A stretch of DNA of 13,623 nucleotides from JBBRYB01 sp038238115 (GCA_038238115.1 JBBRYB010000069.1:1-13623); one strand, 5' to 3'; positions 6,465 through 13,048 are shown, numbered from the stretch's first letter. The notes: generated by a model not told the origin, from the letters alone. Translations and numbers: made by a program.

Positions 6465-6890
6465 TGGCGGGGGGCGGGCGGCCTGGCCGTGTTCGGTGAT
6501 CCGCTGTGCGGTCAGGGCGCGCTCACCGGGGCGCAGCAGCGCGGCGCCGGCCCGGCCGTGGTGGGCGGCGACCAGGCGGCGGGCGGTCTTGGTGGCGGCA
6601 GCGTCGGTGAGCAGTGAAATCCAGTGGCCGGGCAGGATCACGCCGGTGGGGGTGCGCCAGGCGGCGAGGCGCGACCGGATGAACGCCTGGGGTGCGGCGA
6701 TCCGCTCCGGGCAGATCAGCACGCCGGTGGTCTGGTGGAACAGGCCGGGTCGGTGATCCATCGCGTGGATGATGTCGCGGCCGGTCCACCCGGCTTGCCA
6801 GTACGGCTTGCACAGGTGGCGAACAAGTTTTCGGCTGCACTGAGCGAACACGGGCAGCCTGCGTCGCAGCCAGTCGGCCGCGATCAACAT
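6465..6890 (-). pseudogene. Remnant of an actinomycete plasmid replication/HTH-type protein
   Basis: The frame from 6890 reads MLIAADWLRRRLPVFAQCSR, KLVRHLCKPYWQAGWTGRDI, IHAMDHRPG and FIRSRLAAWRTPTGVILPGH, ending near ERALTAQRITEHGQA. This resembles the C-terminal portion of long actinomycete proteins annotated as helix-turn-helix or replication-associated, in which W..RL..W segments recur. The N-terminal half is missing upstream of 6890, and the 3' end runs into the IS6-type fragment at about 6450-6465. The internal frame is open and well biased, so decay is by truncation rather than point mutation. The assignment is by remembered similarity. If correct, it hints that part of the region came from a plasmid or integrative conjugative element. 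Confidence 0.5.
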
Positions 6891-6931
6891 CGCAAACCCA
6901 CTGGTCGGGACCGTGAGCGCTCGACGCGTTA

Positions 6932-8848
6932 CTAGTAATTAACGGCGCAGGACGTGACGTAGGGTGGGGACATTCCTGCAGGCGGTTTGTAAGGAGGTAC
7001 TTCCAGGATGGGTATGGGTTTGTCGCAGGGGTTTCCGGAATCTTCGCCCTCACCATTTTGGCCACGGAATTGGTAGGTTAGATTTCCACTGGCCCCCGGG
7101 ACAAGGTTTAGGGTGTTGAGGTTCAGCATCTGATGGGACACGTCGATGAGCTTTGGGACGCCGTTCTGGGAGGATGGTGCTTGGCTGGCGGCGAGCCGGG
7201 CGGCTTTGATCGCCGTGGCCAGTGCGTCATGGTTTGCTATCGCGTCGCCGTCGTGCAGATGTGCGGGATCGAACCCGAGCTTCCTGAACTCCGAGATGAA
7301 CTCCCCGAAATGCGGGGGCGTGCCGAGTACGTTGTTCGCCCAATCGGCGGGATCGCTCGCCGCAGCGTTCACCACGGTGATCTTGCCGCGTTCCAGTGCT
7401 GCCTCGTCGAGTGTGCCCAGGTTGGTGTTAGCGGTGAGGACAGTCATCGGTTTATCTGAACAGATCCGAGCCTCCAGTGATTGCAGAAATGTGAGCAGAT
7501 CGAGCGCGCGGCCAGCGAACAGTATGACGGGCGGTTTCACTGCGCTTACTGCACAGATGTTGCCAGTCGTAACACTGAACAGGTCGGGGTTTCCTGGGGA
7601 TTGTCCTGATGTGCCGGTGAAGCCCTGCGCGGGGGTGGATTTGATCAGACTTTTCATACCGCTGCGTAAGTTGTTCCGTAGCGACCTGGTGAACAGGTCC
7701 CCGCTGTCGTCGGAGTTGGTGTCGTATACGAGTATCGCCGAGTCGAAATCTTGACGTTGTTGATCTTGACGATGTGGATCCTGACGATGTTGTAGGTAGG
7801 CCAACAGGCTTTGGACATACTCTGCGTCGCTTGGCGCGACCCGGATGAAACCGGGGATGTTCTTGTAGTTCAGCTCATCGGCCGTGGTGAGCGCACCGAC
7901 CATCGGGATATGGTGCGCCGCGAGATCCTTGGCGCCGTCCTCGGTTTGCTTGACGCTTACCCCAAGACCTGTAACGGCGACCAGCGGGTCCTGGTCGCCG
8001 ACCATCCCCTCGATCTGGTGTACCACCGGCTGCCACTGGTTTTCGTGGCTGCCCTCGTTGGCTAGCACGAGCCGGATCAACGGGGACGGGTCACCGAGGT
8101 CGTTGGTCTGGTTGGCCCGGTACTGCGCGGTGTAGGCGCCTTCTAGCTGGTTGACGACCTCAGCGAGAGACACCGGGCTGGTGTTGTTGACGGTCATCAG
8201 GTTTAGCAGTGCGACGGTGACGGTATGACCCGAACCAGCGACTCGGGCGTTTTCCGCCGCGATCTTCGCTTCGACGTCGGCCAAGGCTGGGTCGAAGACG
8301 TAGGAGCCGTCGGTGACACCCACACATTCGCCGTCGACCCGGCTGACCCCGGAGCCGGGTCCACCGCAGGCGTTGACCAGCATGTTGATACCCCAGGAGA
8401 CCGCGGTGGCCAGCACTAGGATCAGGACCACGACGACGAGCACAACCGGCCTAGGCCACCACCACCGTTCCGGATGCTGTTGAGAGATGCCGCCAGGGGG
8501 GTGGGTCACGCCGACCTCGCCCCGCTCGTCAAGCGACCCAGAATCGTGCAGTTTCTGTTTGTTGGCTTCATCCCTCATGTCAAGCAGACGCTCCAGGGTT
8601 GGCGCGTCTGCGCCGCGAGCTTTGCAGATCCCCTCGATGATCGTCGTTGTCGGTACCTTGCGCGGGTCGCCAGATAGCGCGTCGGAGAGTGTCGTCGTCC
8701 CGCAGGGGATGCGGCGGGCGAGCTGGCGGAGGCTTTCGCCGCCGGTCAGCTCGCGCAGTCCCTGCGCGAGCTGACCGGCTGGCGAGTCAGGATCCTTGAC
8801 TGGGTTGAGCTTCGACCCGGGCCTGAGCGGCTCGTCCGGGCCGGTCAT
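6932..8848 (-). CDS. Transmembrane HTH / periplasmic-binding-protein-like sensor
   Basis: 638 residues. Residues about 22-95 form a cytoplasmic XRE-like HTH (SPAGQLAQGLRELTGGESLR, CGTTTLSDALSGDPRKVP), the same type of module that starts the NACHT protein. A 30-residue polar linker leads to a single membrane helix (about 134-157) preceded by Arg/Trp. The rest (about 160-638) is extracytoplasmic. Cys161 and Cys175 flank a short juxtamembrane loop, and SYVFDPALADVEAKIAAENAR begins a type-1 periplasmic-binding (Leu/Ile/Val-binding-like) fold, with VAVTGLGVS, IPMVGALTTADELNY and FIRVAPSDAEYVQSL typical of that fold. No lipobox is present. Databases usually call relatives ABC substrate-binding proteins, but no permease or ATPase gene is nearby, so a one-component membrane sensor is likelier. 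The ATG at 8848 overlaps the upstream stop by four bases (ATGA). The longer frame upstream is non-coding in this phase. Confidence 0.85.
   Translation of the reverse strand: MTGPDEPLRPGSKLNPVKDPDSPAGQLAQGLRELTGGESLRQLARRIPCGTTTLSDALSGDPRKVPTTTIIEGICKARGADAPTLERLLDMRDEANKQKLHDSGSLDERGEVGVTHPPGGISQQHPERWWWPRPVVLVVVVLILVLATAVSWGINMLVNACGGPGSGVSRVDGECVGVTDGSYVFDPALADVEAKIAAENARVAGSGHTVTVALLNLMTVNNTSPVSLAEVVNQLEGAYTAQYRANQTNDLGDPSPLIRLVLANEGSHENQWQPVVHQIEGMVGDQDPLVAVTGLGVSVKQTEDGAKDLAAHHIPMVGALTTADELNYKNIPGFIRVAPSDAEYVQSLLAYLQHRQDPHRQDQQRQDFDSAILVYDTNSDDSGDLFTRSLRNNLRSGMKSLIKSTPAQGFTGTSGQSPGNPDLFSVTTGNICAVSAVKPPVILFAGRALDLLTFLQSLEARICSDKPMTVLTANTNLGTLDEAALERGKITVVNAAASDPADWANNVLGTPPHFGEFISEFRKLGFDPAHLHDGDAIANHDALATAIKAARLAASQAPSSQNGVPKLIDVSHQMLNLNTLNLVPGASGNLTYQFRGQNGEGEDSGNPCDKPIPILEVPPYKPPAGMSPPYVTSCAVNY
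7746..7795. repeat. Short degenerate tandem repeat within the sensor gene
   Basis: Three imperfect copies of a unit like GATCTTGACGATGT lie in a row and encode a His/Arg/Gln/Asp-rich loop (QHRQDPHRQDQQRQDFD, residues about 353-369) between two strands of the binding-protein domain. It looks like a recent expansion of a surface loop. Confidence 0.55.
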
Positions 8849-9096
8849 AGCGCAGGCAGCGTTGAGATGGCTCGCGCACGTTGGGCCCCGACGAGCCGAT
8901 CCGCAGCCGCGACCGTGCCCGCCACCAGCACCAACACCTGAGGGACGATGGTCCCCGGCGCGTAGCCCCGCAGCGCGAGAACCACAGCGAGGACTAGCAC
9001 GACGAGCATCACCACGATCCGGCAGATCGACAGCAGCGGGCAACAACACGACCCACGCCAGGAAACGGGTAGCAACGAGCAGCGAACGATGAACAT
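8845..9096 (-). CDS. Small membrane protein, first gene of the HTH-PBP operon
   Basis: 83 residues, unknown family. The ATG at 9096 is chosen because GGAGGAAG lies about seven bases upstream. Longer in-frame starts to 9378 lack such a site and pass through poor coding sequence. The N-terminus is Cys-rich (C6, C17-C19, C25); residues about 26-42 (RIVVMLVVLVLAVVLAL) are a membrane helix and about 48-66 (GTIVPQVLVLVAGTVAAA) a second one, with an Arg-rich tail. The stop overlaps the sensor's ATG as ATGA, so the two products are translated together. It mirrors the small protein ahead of the NACHT gene in size, order and two-helix plan. It may be a membrane partner of the sensor, but that is inferred from position only. 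Confidence 0.7.
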   Translation of the reverse strand: MFIVRCSLLPVSWRGSCCCPLLSICRIVVMLVVLVLAVVLALRGYAPGTIVPQVLVLVAGTVAAADRLVGAQRARAISTLPAL

Positions 9097-9121
9097 CACG
9101 ATCTTCCTCCGAACTGGAACT

Positions 9122-9139
9122 GGTTGGCCCTGGATACCG
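9122..9139. repeat. 18-bp direct repeat, copy 1
   Basis: GGTTGGCCCTGGATACCG, identical to 9535-9552 and in the same orientation. This copy ends 26 bases upstream of the small membrane gene's ATG on the minus strand. Confidence 0.65.
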
Positions 9140-9297
9140 GTGGCGCTCTTGCCGGCCACCAATACTTGCTCATATCGGGCGGTGCGGAGAAGAGAGCACC
9201 GTCCGGACTCCTGTCGCGTGCCGCCCGGGGTGGAGTGGCGCATATCACGTATCGCACGGCGGACACGACAGGTGACGGCTTTGATCACCGCTTCGGC

Positions 9298-9320
9298 GTT
9301 GGCGCGGCATGCGCGCCAAC
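9298..9320. promoter_or_regulatory. 9-bp inverted repeat (candidate operator or hairpin)
   Basis: GTTGGCGCG (9298-9306) and CGCGCCAAC (9312-9320) with a 5-base centre, about 200 bases upstream of the small membrane gene start. There is no T-run on either side, so an operator is likelier than a terminator. Confidence 0.4.
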
Positions 9321-9431
9321 GATCGTTTCGACTGTGGATGGTGTTCGGTCCGTCGTCGCACAGACGGTCGCCTGGCATCCGTCCGGTGAATCAGGCAGGG
9401 CTCTCACCTGCGTAGATAGGTTCGGGCGGTG

Positions 9432-9530
9432 TTCGGAAGACGCGGGTCTTGTCCGGACCCGAACGGGTTCCGGACAGAAGCGGCCTTGTTCGGACGCCGA
9501 TGGTGGACAACCCTGGCGAGTGCTCCGGAC
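9432..9530. promoter_or_regulatory. Array of CCGGAC-like motifs (candidate operators)
   Basis: Copies of T(T/C)CGGA(C) occur with CGGA at 9434, 9454, 9471, 9491 and 9526, i.e. spacings of 20, 17, 20 and 35 bases, and a palindromic GTCCGGAC also lies at 9201-9208. The roughly two-turn spacing suggests a multi-site binding array ahead of the HTH-PBP operon. CCGGAC is a common word in GC-rich DNA, so chance is not excluded. Confidence 0.35.
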
Positions 9531-9534
9531 ATCC

Positions 9535-9552
9535 GGTTGGCCCTGGATACCG
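9535..9552. repeat. 18-bp direct repeat, copy 2
   Basis: GGTTGGCCCTGGATACCG, identical to 9122-9139, 413 bases away. Confidence 0.65.
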
Positions 9553-9562
9553 AGCAGAGCAG

Positions 9563-9593
9563 GTCTGGCCCCCCTGTCCGTGGGGGGCCAGAC
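9563..9593 (-). terminator. Strong hairpin downstream of the recombinase operon
   Basis: GTCTGGCCCCCC (9563-9574) pairs perfectly with GGGGGGCCAGAC (9582-9593) over a 7-base loop, a 12-bp very GC-rich stem. It lies about 70 bases past the TAA of the last recombinase gene. No T-run follows on the minus strand, as is common for actinomycete terminators, and a short TTT follows on the plus strand, so it could stop transcription both ways. Confidence 0.6.
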
Positions 9594-9663
9594 TTTCACC
9601 CCGCCGCCACGCCTATCATCGGGCCTGCCGTACCCGGCCCGTGGGACTGGTGAGCTCGCCTAT

Positions 9664-11175
9664 TTAACTGTCGCCAGTTCTTGTGTGATCACCTGAGGTG
9701 TAACGGCTCCAGGCGACCCCAGCCTGGGTGGCGATCCTGGCTGCGGTGACAGGGTGGTAGCCGAGGGCATCGGCGACGACGGGTGCTGGCATCTCCAGTA
9801 CGTGCTGACGGATGGCGGCCGTGCGGCCGGTGCCGGTGGGAACACCGAGCTTGTTGATCAAGGCGGCGAGGGTTGCGGGGCACATCGGTTGTCCTGCGCG
9901 GCGGCCGGGGAACATCCACCGGGAGTTTGGGTTGGTGGCGGTGTTCATGTTGTCCCGTTCGCTGATCCAGGTGAGCAGGAGCTGCGCGAACGTGGTCGGG
10001 ACCGGTGATGGCGGTTGGCCCAGGCGCAGCAGGACCTGGTCGCCGTCGCGGATCACGTCGTCGATGGTCAGCCGGACGATCCGGCTCAGACGCTGGGCGT
10101 AGAGCAGGACGATGATTCCGGCGACCCGCGAGCGCAGTGGAAGTTCGTGGCGGGTGAGTAGGTGGCCGAGCAAAGCCATGCGCTCGCGTTGGGGCAGTGG
10201 AGCGTTGCGAATGGCGATGAGGGCGGGCAGCCGCAGAGGTCGGGTGAGCTTGCTGGCCATGCCCCAGCGCAGGAAACCGCGTAGGCAGCGACGAAGGTGT
10301 TCGGCGTGTTCGGTGTGCCATGTGTCGATGTCGGCCTGGCCACAGGTCTGCAAGGTCCGCTGGTGTTGTGTCAGCCAGTCGAGGAAAGCTGTGGCCTGTT
10401 TGATCTGCTCGCCGGCGGATTGGCGGCTGGACGGGGTGATCGGCTTGTTCTCGGCGCGGGCCCGAAGTCTGGGCAGGACTTCCCAGGCGGCGAAGCGCTG
10501 GATGAGCTGACGGTGGTCGGGGTTGCCGATTGTGTCGAGGTGGGCGATGAGCCAGCGCTCGAACAAGCAGATCTGCTTGTCGATGCGCGGCAGGATCTCG
10601 CAGGCCATCAGCAGCTCCCGCAGATGTGCGGCGGCCCGCCACGGTTGCAGGGTGTGAAACGCCTCGTGGGTCAGCTCGATCTCTCCTCGGCTGAGCCGTC
10701 GTAGCAGGTCATCAGCGGAGCCGGGTCGTCCTTTGCGCATGTCCAGCCAGGCCAGGCCAGAGCGTGGACTGTCGATGGCGAGCAGGGTGTCGGCCAGTGG
10801 GATGAGTTCGGTGCGGACGCGGCCGGTGCCGTCGTCGAGCAGCTCCGCGAGTCGATCGCTGAAGGTGCAGCGGGTGCAGAGGCGGCCGCCGTGTAGTTTG
10901 CCTTCCTCCCCGCAGCGCGAGCATCGGTAGGACATCATGAAGCCCGCGCAGTCGGCGCAGACCGGGGTGTGATCGGTGGGTCGCAGACCGGGAAGTGCGC
11001 GCCCCGTGCCGCATCCGGGGCACTGTCCGTGGATGCGGAGGGCCTTGTCGTGGCAGGTCCGGCAGACATAGCCGTCCGGCCAGCGGGCGGCGAACCATCC
11101 GTGACGCTGGCAGCGGGCACAGGTTCTCTTGTGCCAGCGTTCGAGCTGTTCGGGCGTGGTGTAGGCAGGGCTCAT
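9664..11175 (-). CDS. Zn-ribbon tyrosine-recombinase-like protein
   Basis: 503 residues. The N-terminal 105 residues hold six CxxC motifs (CARC 19-22, CRTC 38-41, CPGC 52-55, CADC 73-76, CSRC 85-88, CTRC 100-103), enough for three zinc ribbons. The remainder looks like a divergent phage-integrase fold: an all-helical core-binding part (about 230-330, FLDWLTQHQRTLQTCGQADI, RGFLRWGMASKLTRP) and a C-terminal part with LLYAQRLSRIVRLTIDDV (Arg box I), IRQHVLEM, DALGYHPVTAA and a late SRY. The usual HxxR box is not intact (its His is missing), so activity is uncertain and an accessory role to the upstream integrase is possible. The ATG at 11175 overlaps the XRE stop as ATGA. The longer frame to 11658 is a shadow of the upstream genes. 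Cytoplasmic, DNA-binding. Confidence 0.8.
   Translation of the reverse strand: MSPAYTTPEQLERWHKRTCARCQRHGWFAARWPDGYVCRTCHDKALRIHGQCPGCGTGRALPGLRPTDHTPVCADCAGFMMSYRCSRCGEEGKLHGGRLCTRCTFSDRLAELLDDGTGRVRTELIPLADTLLAIDSPRSGLAWLDMRKGRPGSADDLLRRLSRGEIELTHEAFHTLQPWRAAAHLRELLMACEILPRIDKQICLFERWLIAHLDTIGNPDHRQLIQRFAAWEVLPRLRARAENKPITPSSRQSAGEQIKQATAFLDWLTQHQRTLQTCGQADIDTWHTEHAEHLRRCLRGFLRWGMASKLTRPLRLPALIAIRNAPLPQRERMALLGHLLTRHELPLRSRVAGIIVLLYAQRLSRIVRLTIDDVIRDGDQVLLRLGQPPSPVPTTFAQLLLTWISERDNMNTATNPNSRWMFPGRRAGQPMCPATLAALINKLGVPTGTGRTAAIRQHVLEMPAPVVADALGYHPVTAARIATQAGVAWSRYTSGDHTRTGDS
9665..9680. repeat. Left flank repeat of the recombinase trio (candidate att/terminal site)
   Basis: TAACTGTCGCCAGTTC overlaps the stop codon of the last recombinase gene and matches 12824-12839 at 15 of 16 positions in the same orientation. 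Confidence 0.5.
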
Positions 11176-11504
11176 TCGTCTGGGAGGATCTGGGCCGGCC
11201 GGGGCCGTAGCCTCGCTACGCTCGCCGGGGCCGGCTGGTCGCCGGTGGCGGTCTTGCGGACGCCGGCATTCTCGGCGGTGGTAGCGACGAGGTCGGCTGG
11301 GGTGCAGCCGAGGATGTCGCAGAACGCGGACAGGACCTGCAAAGACAACCGCTCGGGGGTGCCCGAGACCAGGCGGTGGACCTGGGATGCGGACAGCTCG
11401 ATGCCGCGTTCGTGCAGCAGCGCAACGAGCTCGGTGGCGGTGAAGATGCCGCGGGTGGCCATCACTTCCCGCAGCCGCCAGGAGTATCCGATCTTTCGTT
11501 TCAC
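11172..11504 (-). CDS. XRE/Cro-type transcriptional regulator of the recombinase operon
   Basis: 110 residues with a Cro/C1-type HTH across about residues 10-73: LREVMATRGIFTATELVALL, the recognition part SASQVHRLVSGTPERLSLQV, and the closing LSAFCDILGCTPADLV that is typical of XRE proteins. The last 35 residues are Pro/Ala-rich and probably disordered. The start is a GTG at 11504 that overlaps the integrase stop as GTGA, with AGGAGG seven bases upstream inside the integrase gene. Its own stop overlaps the next ATG. Placed between two recombinases, it may be a repressor of the operon or a directionality or accessory factor. Which of these cannot be told from sequence. Confidence 0.85.
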   Translation of the reverse strand: MKRKIGYSWRLREVMATRGIFTATELVALLHERGIELSASQVHRLVSGTPERLSLQVLSAFCDILGCTPADLVATTAENAGVRKTATGDQPAPASVARLRPRPAQILPDE

Positions 11505-12622
11505 CCTCGGGCCTCCTGTTCCCGTAATGCCTCGGCGACTGCGGCGTCGAGGTGGCGGCGCAGCGTGCGGGTGCGAAAGTCCGAGGACACGCAGGTGTAG
11601 ATCGAGGTGGTGCTGGAGTGCTCGTGCCCAACCTGTTCCTGCACGAACCGCGGGTCATGGCCGTCCTCGATCAGGTGCGTGACGTAGGAGCGGCGCAGCG
11701 AATGAAAATCCAGCCCAGAGTCCAGGCCGAGTGCCGCCCGGTAGGCGGCGAACCGGGAGTTGAGCCGCTGGCAGCCCACCCGCAGCCCGCGCTCGGACGG
11801 CCACGCGGCTGGGTTGCCGTCGGTGCCGAACAACGGCCGAACCTCGGTGAGCCACTCCTCGAGCACCTCCGGGGTCCAGGCCCACACGGTCAGTACGCTG
11901 CGCTGCTTGGGCGGTGACCCCTTCTTCGCCTTGCCGAACCGGACCCGGCACAGCCCGTACTCCCCGAACTCGCCCCCGTGGACGTTGCGGCCGAAGTCGA
12001 CGGCGTCGAGCATCCTGGTCTCGTTACGGCGCAGGCCGAACGCGTAGGCGGTCTTGAACAACGTCGCGTCGCGGAACGCAGGCAGCCAGCCCTTCCGGCC
12101 GAACGCGCGGATGCGGGCCACCTGCTCGTCGCAGTGCGCGAAGAAGGCGTGCAGCTCTTTCTTGGTGAAGGCCCGCTTTTTCGGGTCGGCCTCGTTGTCT
12201 TGCACGTGCGCGGCGGTGTTCCACTCGTGCACGATCTGCACCGGATGGTTGCCGAAGCGCTTTTCGCAGGTCGCGGCCCATTCATAAGCCGGGTCGGTGG
12301 CGAAGTGGCAGAACGCGCGGACGGCTTCGGAGTAGGCCCGGATCGTCGAGCGCTTCAACTCCCGCAGCGAGCGCAGGTCGCCGAGCCACTCATCGACCAT
12401 CGCCGGGGACCACTGCCACGGGAATGCGTTGACGTAGTCGGCGAACGCCCGGACCGTGTTCTCCCTGCCCTCGATTGTCGAGCGGGCCAGGTTGCGCGCC
12501 AGCTGCTGGTTGGCGAACCCCGCCAGCATCGCCGAAAAGACCTGGTCTTCCGGCCGCAGCAGCGACACCCCATCCACCAGATGCAGGCTCGCCGCACCCG
12601 GCACTACCCCGATCGGCCCCAT
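11501..12622 (-). CDS. Tyrosine-type site-specific recombinase (integrase)
   Basis: 373 residues from the ATG at 12622. GGAGGG at 12631-12636 is eight bases upstream, which favours this start over GTG 12631. Core-binding (SAM-like) domain about 27-125 (NLARSTIEGRENTVRAFADY), catalytic domain about 150-373. Catalytic residues are all visible: Arg198 in AYAFGLRRNETRML, a beta-hairpin Lys in FGKAKKGSP, His307 and Arg310 in HSLRRSYVTHL, His333 in VGHEHSS and Tyr342 in SIYTCVS. The enzyme cuts and rejoins DNA at short att-like sites through a phosphotyrosine intermediate. It is the first gene of a three-gene operon with four-base overlaps. The upstream region holds palindromic repeats that may be its binding sites and its promoter. 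No tRNA gene adjoins it, so the target is not a tRNA seen here. Confidence 0.92.
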   Translation of the reverse strand: MGPIGVVPGAASLHLVDGVSLLRPEDQVFSAMLAGFANQQLARNLARSTIEGRENTVRAFADYVNAFPWQWSPAMVDEWLGDLRSLRELKRSTIRAYSEAVRAFCHFATDPAYEWAATCEKRFGNHPVQIVHEWNTAAHVQDNEADPKKRAFTKKELHAFFAHCDEQVARIRAFGRKGWLPAFRDATLFKTAYAFGLRRNETRMLDAVDFGRNVHGGEFGEYGLCRVRFGKAKKGSPPKQRSVLTVWAWTPEVLEEWLTEVRPLFGTDGNPAAWPSERGLRVGCQRLNSRFAAYRAALGLDSGLDFHSLRRSYVTHLIEDGHDPRFVQEQVGHEHSSTTSIYTCVSSDFRTRTLRRHLDAAVAEALREQEARG

Positions 12623-12744
12623 GGCCACCACCCTCCGTCACTCGCATCCAACGCGACAAAGCCGCATCAGGTGCGACAACAGTGGAGCCTCGCAGGCCAT
12701 CCATCCTTTCGGGCGACACAGCCGGCGGCGAACCAGCCAGATGC

Positions 12745-12761
12745 ATTCGCTAATGTCGCCA
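12745..12761. repeat. Repeat related to the trio flank site
   Basis: ATTCGCTAATGTCGCCA, which matches ATTCGCTAACTGTCGCCA at 12818-12835 apart from one missing base. Confidence 0.45.
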
Positions 12762-12817
12762 CCGAGCCAGAGAACAACCGCTGGTAGAACAGCCAAGCTG
12801 GCACCGAGTTACCCGTC

Positions 12818-12839
12818 ATTCGCTAACTGTCGCCAATTC
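12818..12839. repeat. Right flank repeat of the recombinase trio (candidate att/terminal site)
   Basis: TAACTGTCGCCAATTC (12824-12839) matches 9665-9680 with one mismatch in direct orientation. It is also the left arm of the palindrome at 12827-12862. Confidence 0.5.
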
Positions 12840-12862
12840 GCATCAGATGCAATTGGCGGCAG
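12827..12862. promoter_or_regulatory. 36-bp imperfect palindrome (candidate recombinase core or operator)
   Basis: CTGTCGCCAATT (12827-12838) is mirrored by AATTGGCGGCAG (12851-12862) at 11 of 12 positions, with a palindromic GCATCAGATGC in the centre. A related CGCATCAGGTGCG is present nearer the integrase start (12660-12675). The arm-centre-arm design resembles a tyrosine-recombinase crossover site but would also suit a dimeric XRE operator. Confidence 0.5.
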
Positions 12863-12998
12863 AACCAACGATCTTGTGAAAACTGGCGCTAAGGAAGCTG
12901 GGCTGGCTGTGAGCAGTGACCCGGGTCACCGGACCGATCGGTGGATCTGGCCCGGGGCGCAGCGGTGCCGCCCAACCGAGTTCCTCTGCGAGCAAAGA

Positions 12999-13048
12999 CG
13001 TCAAGTGGTGCTCGGCCCTGACGACCAGTGGAGTCAGATCACTTGACG
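12999..13048. repeat. 9-bp inverted repeat, 32-base spacer
   Basis: CGTCAAGTG (12999-13007) and CACTTGACG (13040-13048). It could form a long hairpin or mark the end of a lost element. Nothing else identifies it. Confidence 0.3.

Larger units (their letters stand above)
9097..9663. other. Intergenic region upstream of the HTH-PBP operon
   Basis: About 570 bases between the recombinase operon end and the small membrane gene, with no credible gene. It contains an 18-bp direct repeat, a 9-bp inverted repeat (9298-9320), an array of CCGGAC-like motifs (9432-9530) and a strong hairpin (9563-9593). It probably holds the promoter of the minus-strand 9096 operon and the terminator of the recombinase operon. 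Confidence 0.6.

Noticed and set aside
6932..8848. ABC transporter operon
   Set aside because: Despite the binding-protein fold there is no permease or ATPase gene nearby, and the protein has an HTH and a membrane anchor rather than a lipoprotein signal.
8849..9049. N-terminal extension of the HTH-PBP protein
   Set aside because: It overlaps the small membrane gene out of phase, reads as Arg/Gly-rich shadow, and the ATGA overlap gives a clear start at 8848.
11176..11658. N-terminal extension of the Zn-ribbon recombinase
   Set aside because: It covers the XRE gene and integrase 3' end in another frame; the four-base overlap at 11175 is the natural start.
9664..12622. Classical RIT (recombinase-in-trio) element
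   Set aside because: RIT elements carry three tyrosine recombinases, whereas the middle gene here encodes a 110-residue XRE protein.
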